A stretch of 64,000 bases of DNA from Orlajensenia stereocauli (lineage in GTDB: Bacteria > Actinomycetota > Actinomycetes > Actinomycetales > Microbacteriaceae): the NCBI RefSeq assembly GCF_039548895.1, contig NZ_JBCLVG010000002.1; one strand, 5' to 3'. This document shows, piece by piece, positions 61,601 to 64,000 of the stretch. The first letter of the stretch is position 1, and every line of letters starts with the position of its first letter. A program made the position numbers and the translations under genes. The notes under the pieces are model-generated. The model searched no databases. It was given only the letters and a program-made list of their open reading frames with translations, and was not told where the DNA came from.

Positions 61601-64000
61601 CGTGGGATGAGAACTACGGCGTCGGCGGTGCGCCCGGCGGCGGCAATCTCTCCTTCACCGCGACCGAGGGCAAGCTCGTCACCCTGCGCTACACCCTCGC
61701 CACCCACGTGCTCGAGGTCGTGCTGGCCGACCCGCCGCTCGCCGGCACCGGAGAGCTGCGCGCCCACTGGGTGAGCGAGAACACCCTGGCCTGGCCGCAG
61801 TCGCTTCTGGGCGAGACGGATGCCGCTGACGCGAGCTTCGCGCTGCACCACTCGGCCGATGCCGCCCTCGCCGTGACGGATGGCGCCGTGACCGGAGACG
61901 ACGGCACCGTGGAGCTCGAGTACGACTCCGCCGGACTGTCGGACGCAGAGAAGGCGGCCTTCCCGGCGCTCGCCAGCTACGTGGCCCTGCATCCGGTCGA
62001 CCTCTCCCGCTCCGACGTCGCGGGACTCGTCACCGAGCAGCTGCTCGTCTCGCAGCAGACCGACGACACGCTCAGCGCCCTCACCGGCGTGCAGCTGCCC
62101 GGCGTGCTCGACGACCTCTACGCCGCCGATCTCGGCTCGAGCACCCTCGGCGTGAGCTGGTCGGGAGCCACCCCCACCCTGCGGCTGTGGGCCCCCACTG
62201 CGCAGAGTGCCGCGCTGTTGGTCTACCCGACAGGTGTGGCTGGAGACCCGGTCTCGGTGCCCGCCGAGTGGAACGACGCCGATGGAACCTGGGCCGTGAC
62301 GGACGCATCCGTCACAGCCGGAACCGAATACCGCTGGTCCGTCGACGTCTACGCGCCGACGACGGGGAGCATCGAGACCAACTCGGTGACAGACCCGTAC
62401 TCGGTGGCGCTCACCACGAACTCCGAGCGGAGCGTGGTCGTCGACCTCGCCGACGACGAGTGGGCGCCCGAGCAGTGGGCGAACACTGCGGCGCCTGTGA
62501 TCGACAAGCCCGTCGACCGCGCCATCTACGAGCTGCACGTGCGCGACTTCTCCATCGGAGACACCACCGTGCCCGAGGCCGAGCGCGGAACGTATCGCGC
62601 CTTCACCCGCGACAGTGCTGGAACGGATCAGCTGCGCCAGCTCGCCGACGCCGGCATCAACACCGTGCACCTGCTGCCCACCTTCGACCTCGCGACCATC
62701 GAGGAGGACCGCGCAGCCCAGCAGCAGCCGGACTGCGACCTCGCGAGCTTCGGACCGGCATCCGCCGAGCAGCAGGCCTGCGTGGCGGCCGTCGCCGACA
62801 CGGACGGCTACAACTGGGGCTACGACCCGTTCCACTTCCAGGCGCCCGAGGGCTCCTACGCCGTCGACCCGAACGGTGGGGCGAGGGTGGAGGAGTTCCG
62901 CGAGATGGTCGGTGCACTGCACGCCACCGGCCTGCAGGTCGTGCTCGACGAGGTCTACAACCACACGGCCGAGGCGGGCCAGGGTCAGCGCAGCGTGCTC
63001 GACCGCGTCGTGCCCGGCTACTACCAGCGGCTGAATGCCGTGGGCAACGTGGAGACCTCCACCTGCTGCCAGAACGTGGCCACCGAGCACGCAGCGGCCG
63101 AGAAGCTCATGGTCGACTCGGTCGTGCTGTGGGCGAAGGAGTACAAGGTCGACGGCTTCAGGTTCGACCTGATGGGGCATCACTCCAAGGCCAACATGCT
63201 GGCAGTGCGTGCTGCGCTCGACGAGCTGACGCTGGCCGACGACGGTGTCGACGGCAAGGCCGTCTACCTCTACGGCGAGGGCTGGAACTTCGGCGAGGTG
63301 GCAGACAACGCGCTGTTCGAGCAGGCCACGCAGGGCCAGCTCGGCGGCACGGGCATCGGCACCTTCAACGACAGGCTGCGTGATGCCGTGCACGGCGGCA
63401 GCCCCGTCGATGCCAGCACGACCTACGCCCAGGGCTATGGCACCGGGCTGTCGACCGACTCCAACGGCAACACCATCAACGGCACGGCGGAGGAGGCCGC
63501 GGCGGCCCTCGCTCGCCAGACCGACCTGGTGAAACTCGGGCTCGCCGGCAACCTGCGCGGCTACGAGTTCGAGACCGCCGACGGCACGGTCAAGCGCGGC
63601 GACGCGCTCGACTACAACGGACAGCCCGCCGGCTACTCCGACGAGCCGGCCGAGACGATCAATTACCTCGACGCCCACGACAACGAGACGCTCTACGACC
63701 TCGGGGTGCTGAAGCTGCCGACTGACACCCCGATGGCAGACCGCATCCGTATGAACACGCTGTCGCTGGCCACCGCCACGTTGTCGCAGTCACCGTCGTT
63801 CTGGCACGCCGGCACCGAGTTGTTGCGCTCGAAGTCTCTCGACCGCAACAGCTTCAACTCCGGCGACTGGTTCAACCGCATCGACTGGACCGGACAGACG
63901 TCGACGTTCGGTTCCGGCCTCCCGCCGGCCGCCGACAACGAGGACAAGTGGCCGCTCATGGCGCCGCTGCTCGCGAACCCGGCGCTCAAGCCGGCCGCGG
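58654..64000 (+). CDS. secreted two-catalytic-domain amylase-pullulanase (partial, cut by window end)
   Basis: An open frame of at least 1782 codons without stop. Order: signal peptide (1-35); X25-type starch-binding module (about 38-125, SLQSELGCPGDWTPDCADTE); GH13 alpha-amylase domain (about 140-700) with Asp414 in GFRIDTAKH, Glu448 in FGEVYDAD and Asp518 in LGNHDMGR; an FnIII-like spacer (about 713-820); two more X25 modules (830-919, 928-1016); then a pullulanase with CBM48-like module, YNWGYDP (1386-1392), Asp1505 in GFRFDLMGHH, Glu1542 in YGEGWNFG and Asp1676 in DAHDNETL. One enzyme thus cuts both alpha-1,4 and alpha-1,6 bonds. LacI-type operators precede it. Confidence 0.95.
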   Translation, partial: MTVRVQTRRWFAAGTIAALAASALVMVGVQPALADDPRTFALVGSLQSELGCPGDWTPDCADTELAPTDVPGVYAADFTLPAGSYEYKVAVDDSWDEAYGLNGGGDNIPLTIAGETGIRFTFDDTTHRVGLAPLELDGAYSDADADLIADPVRQPGADNVFYFVMTDRFENGDASNDAGGLTGDGLATGYDPTAKGFYNGGDIAGLRSRLDYIDQLGTTAIWLTPSFKNKPVQGSGANASAGYHGYWITDFTQIDPHLGTNAELEALIDEAHAKDIKVYFDIITNHTADVIAYEGGQTSYIDQATSPYKDADGVAFNPADYAGTEDFPTLDPATSFPYVPTIDPAEADVKVPAWLNDPTIYHNRGDSTWEGESVTFGDFSGLDDLMTEDPKVVDGFVDVYNDWVDLGIDGFRIDTAKHVNFEFWQKWSTAVKAHAASIGNDDFFMFGEVYDADPTKLSPYVRNSDMNSVLDFTFQSQAVGYASGNSAKSLQSLFAGDDYYTTPHSSATALPTFLGNHDMGRVGYFLQNTDSAVQRDTLAHDLMFLTRGQPVVYYGDEQGFAGAGQGNDQSARQTLFPSQVTEYTGQNLITGEPVGTGEHFATDGELYTHIAELSALRQAHPALSSGAQIERYVDNGPGVYAFSRVDSSEKTEYLVAVNNSAAEKTVTVPTLTKSAAFTPLYGATGALASDADGLASVTVPALGAVVWKAGSPVSAPTAPDAITLAAPTAGAGLSGVSAVSADVADDTWQQTSFAWRTVGDTAWTELGTAETTAPRVFHDVKGLAAGTLVEYRAVTTDAAGNHAAASTYASVGNAVTTAVTEEPEEEISLVTIPGSHNSEMGCAGDWTPACETAKLTKRADGIYAGTFDIPAGDYEFKVALNGSWDVNYGANGVKDGGNIAYTAPGGPITFYFDPRTHQVQNTAQGPMVTAPGSYQSEVGCPGDWQPECLATWLTDGDGDGVYEWSSDEIPSGSYELKVTHGLSWDENYGVGGAPGGGNLSFTATEGKLVTLRYTLATHVLEVVLADPPLAGTGELRAHWVSENTLAWPQSLLGETDAADASFALHHSADAALAVTDGAVTGDDGTVELEYDSAGLSDAEKAAFPALASYVALHPVDLSRSDVAGLVTEQLLVSQQTDDTLSALTGVQLPGVLDDLYAADLGSSTLGVSWSGATPTLRLWAPTAQSAALLVYPTGVAGDPVSVPAEWNDADGTWAVTDASVTAGTEYRWSVDVYAPTTGSIETNSVTDPYSVALTTNSERSVVVDLADDEWAPEQWANTAAPVIDKPVDRAIYELHVRDFSIGDTTVPEAERGTYRAFTRDSAGTDQLRQLADAGINTVHLLPTFDLATIEEDRAAQQQPDCDLASFGPASAEQQACVAAVADTDGYNWGYDPFHFQAPEGSYAVDPNGGARVEEFREMVGALHATGLQVVLDEVYNHTAEAGQGQRSVLDRVVPGYYQRLNAVGNVETSTCCQNVATEHAAAEKLMVDSVVLWAKEYKVDGFRFDLMGHHSKANMLAVRAALDELTLADDGVDGKAVYLYGEGWNFGEVADNALFEQATQGQLGGTGIGTFNDRLRDAVHGGSPVDASTTYAQGYGTGLSTDSNGNTINGTAEEAAAALARQTDLVKLGLAGNLRGYEFETADGTVKRGDALDYNGQPAGYSDEPAETINYLDAHDNETLYDLGVLKLPTDTPMADRIRMNTLSLATATLSQSPSFWHAGTELLRSKSLDRNSFNSGDWFNRIDWTGQTSTFGSGLPPAADNEDKWPLMAPLLANPALKPAA

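Noticed and set aside
60784..63678. 964-codon open frame on the minus strand
   Set aside because: Exactly antisense to the amylopullulanase, whose plus-strand frame carries intact GH13 motifs. Long antisense frames are expected at this GC content; the product has no recognisable domain.

Overview
This window is about 70% GC and densely packed, with actinobacterial gene families throughout. Codon use, the constant hexamer GGATGC/GCATCC, surface proteins ending in LAxTG, a bS22-type micro-ribosomal protein and several leaderless start sites point to the family Microbacteriaceae (inference; I cannot name a genus). Two stretches follow mycobacterial gene order as I remember it: proC, small HTH, bS22-like, glutaredoxin-like; and histidine phosphatase, TlpA, CcdA, ResB, CcsB. 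No phage, IS element or CRISPR array is visible.

Layout. 0-3 kb: endo/exonuclease/phosphatase protein, a secreted transglycosylase-like protein and a small lipoprotein. 3-9.4 kb: alpha-glucoside locus (LacI regulator, GH13 glucosidase, binding lipoprotein, two permeases). 9.5 kb: tRNA-Arg(ACG). 9.9-11 kb: a macro-like/DUF5995 gene pair. 11-15 kb: a minus-strand surface-fibre operon with two TasA-like proteins carrying SipW-type signals, a lectin-like secreted protein, an LAHTG wall-anchored protein and a SipW-type signal peptidase. 15-21 kb: two MarR regulators, a drug-efflux MFS with a coupled 50-aa ORF, and a Na+/H+ antiporter. 21-33 kb: polar amino-acid ABC transporter, GNAT acetyltransferases, a sarcosine-oxidase-like flavoenzyme, an FAD/NAD(P)-binding protein, two NtaA/SnaA-type flavin monooxygenases and an AhpD-like protein, a set that resembles organosulfur (S-alkyl-cysteine) scavenging loci. 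33-36 kb: a receiverless winged-helix regulator preceded by a leaderless cysteine-rich leader peptide, then upp, tadA and an amidotransferase. 36-42 kb: CDF efflux, proC, TrkA/TrkH potassium uptake, ArsR-type regulator, HTH, bS22-like, glutaredoxin-like and SHOCT proteins. 42-51.7 kb: two formylglycine sulfatases, a HAD phosphatase, a SulP permease, a frameshifted DUF559-type gene and the formylglycine-generating enzyme. 51.8-58.3 kb: AspRS and a cytochrome c maturation (System II) operon. 58.6 kb to the end: a very large secreted amylase-pullulanase cut by the window edge.

Two themes recur. Carbon: the LacI-controlled alpha-glucoside uptake locus and the secreted amylopullulanase, whose promoter carries a LacI-type operator, would together degrade starch or pullulan, import the products and hydrolyse them. 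Sulfur: sulfatases plus FGE plus a SulP permease, the flavin-monooxygenase region, and a regulator gene behind a Cys-Cys leader suggest a distributed sulfur-scavenging programme. At the DNA level the striking features are a REP-like inverted repeat family found only between genes, two further palindrome families acting as probable terminators, and a repeated promoter design in which a TANNNT -10 box lies 6-8 nt before the start codon.
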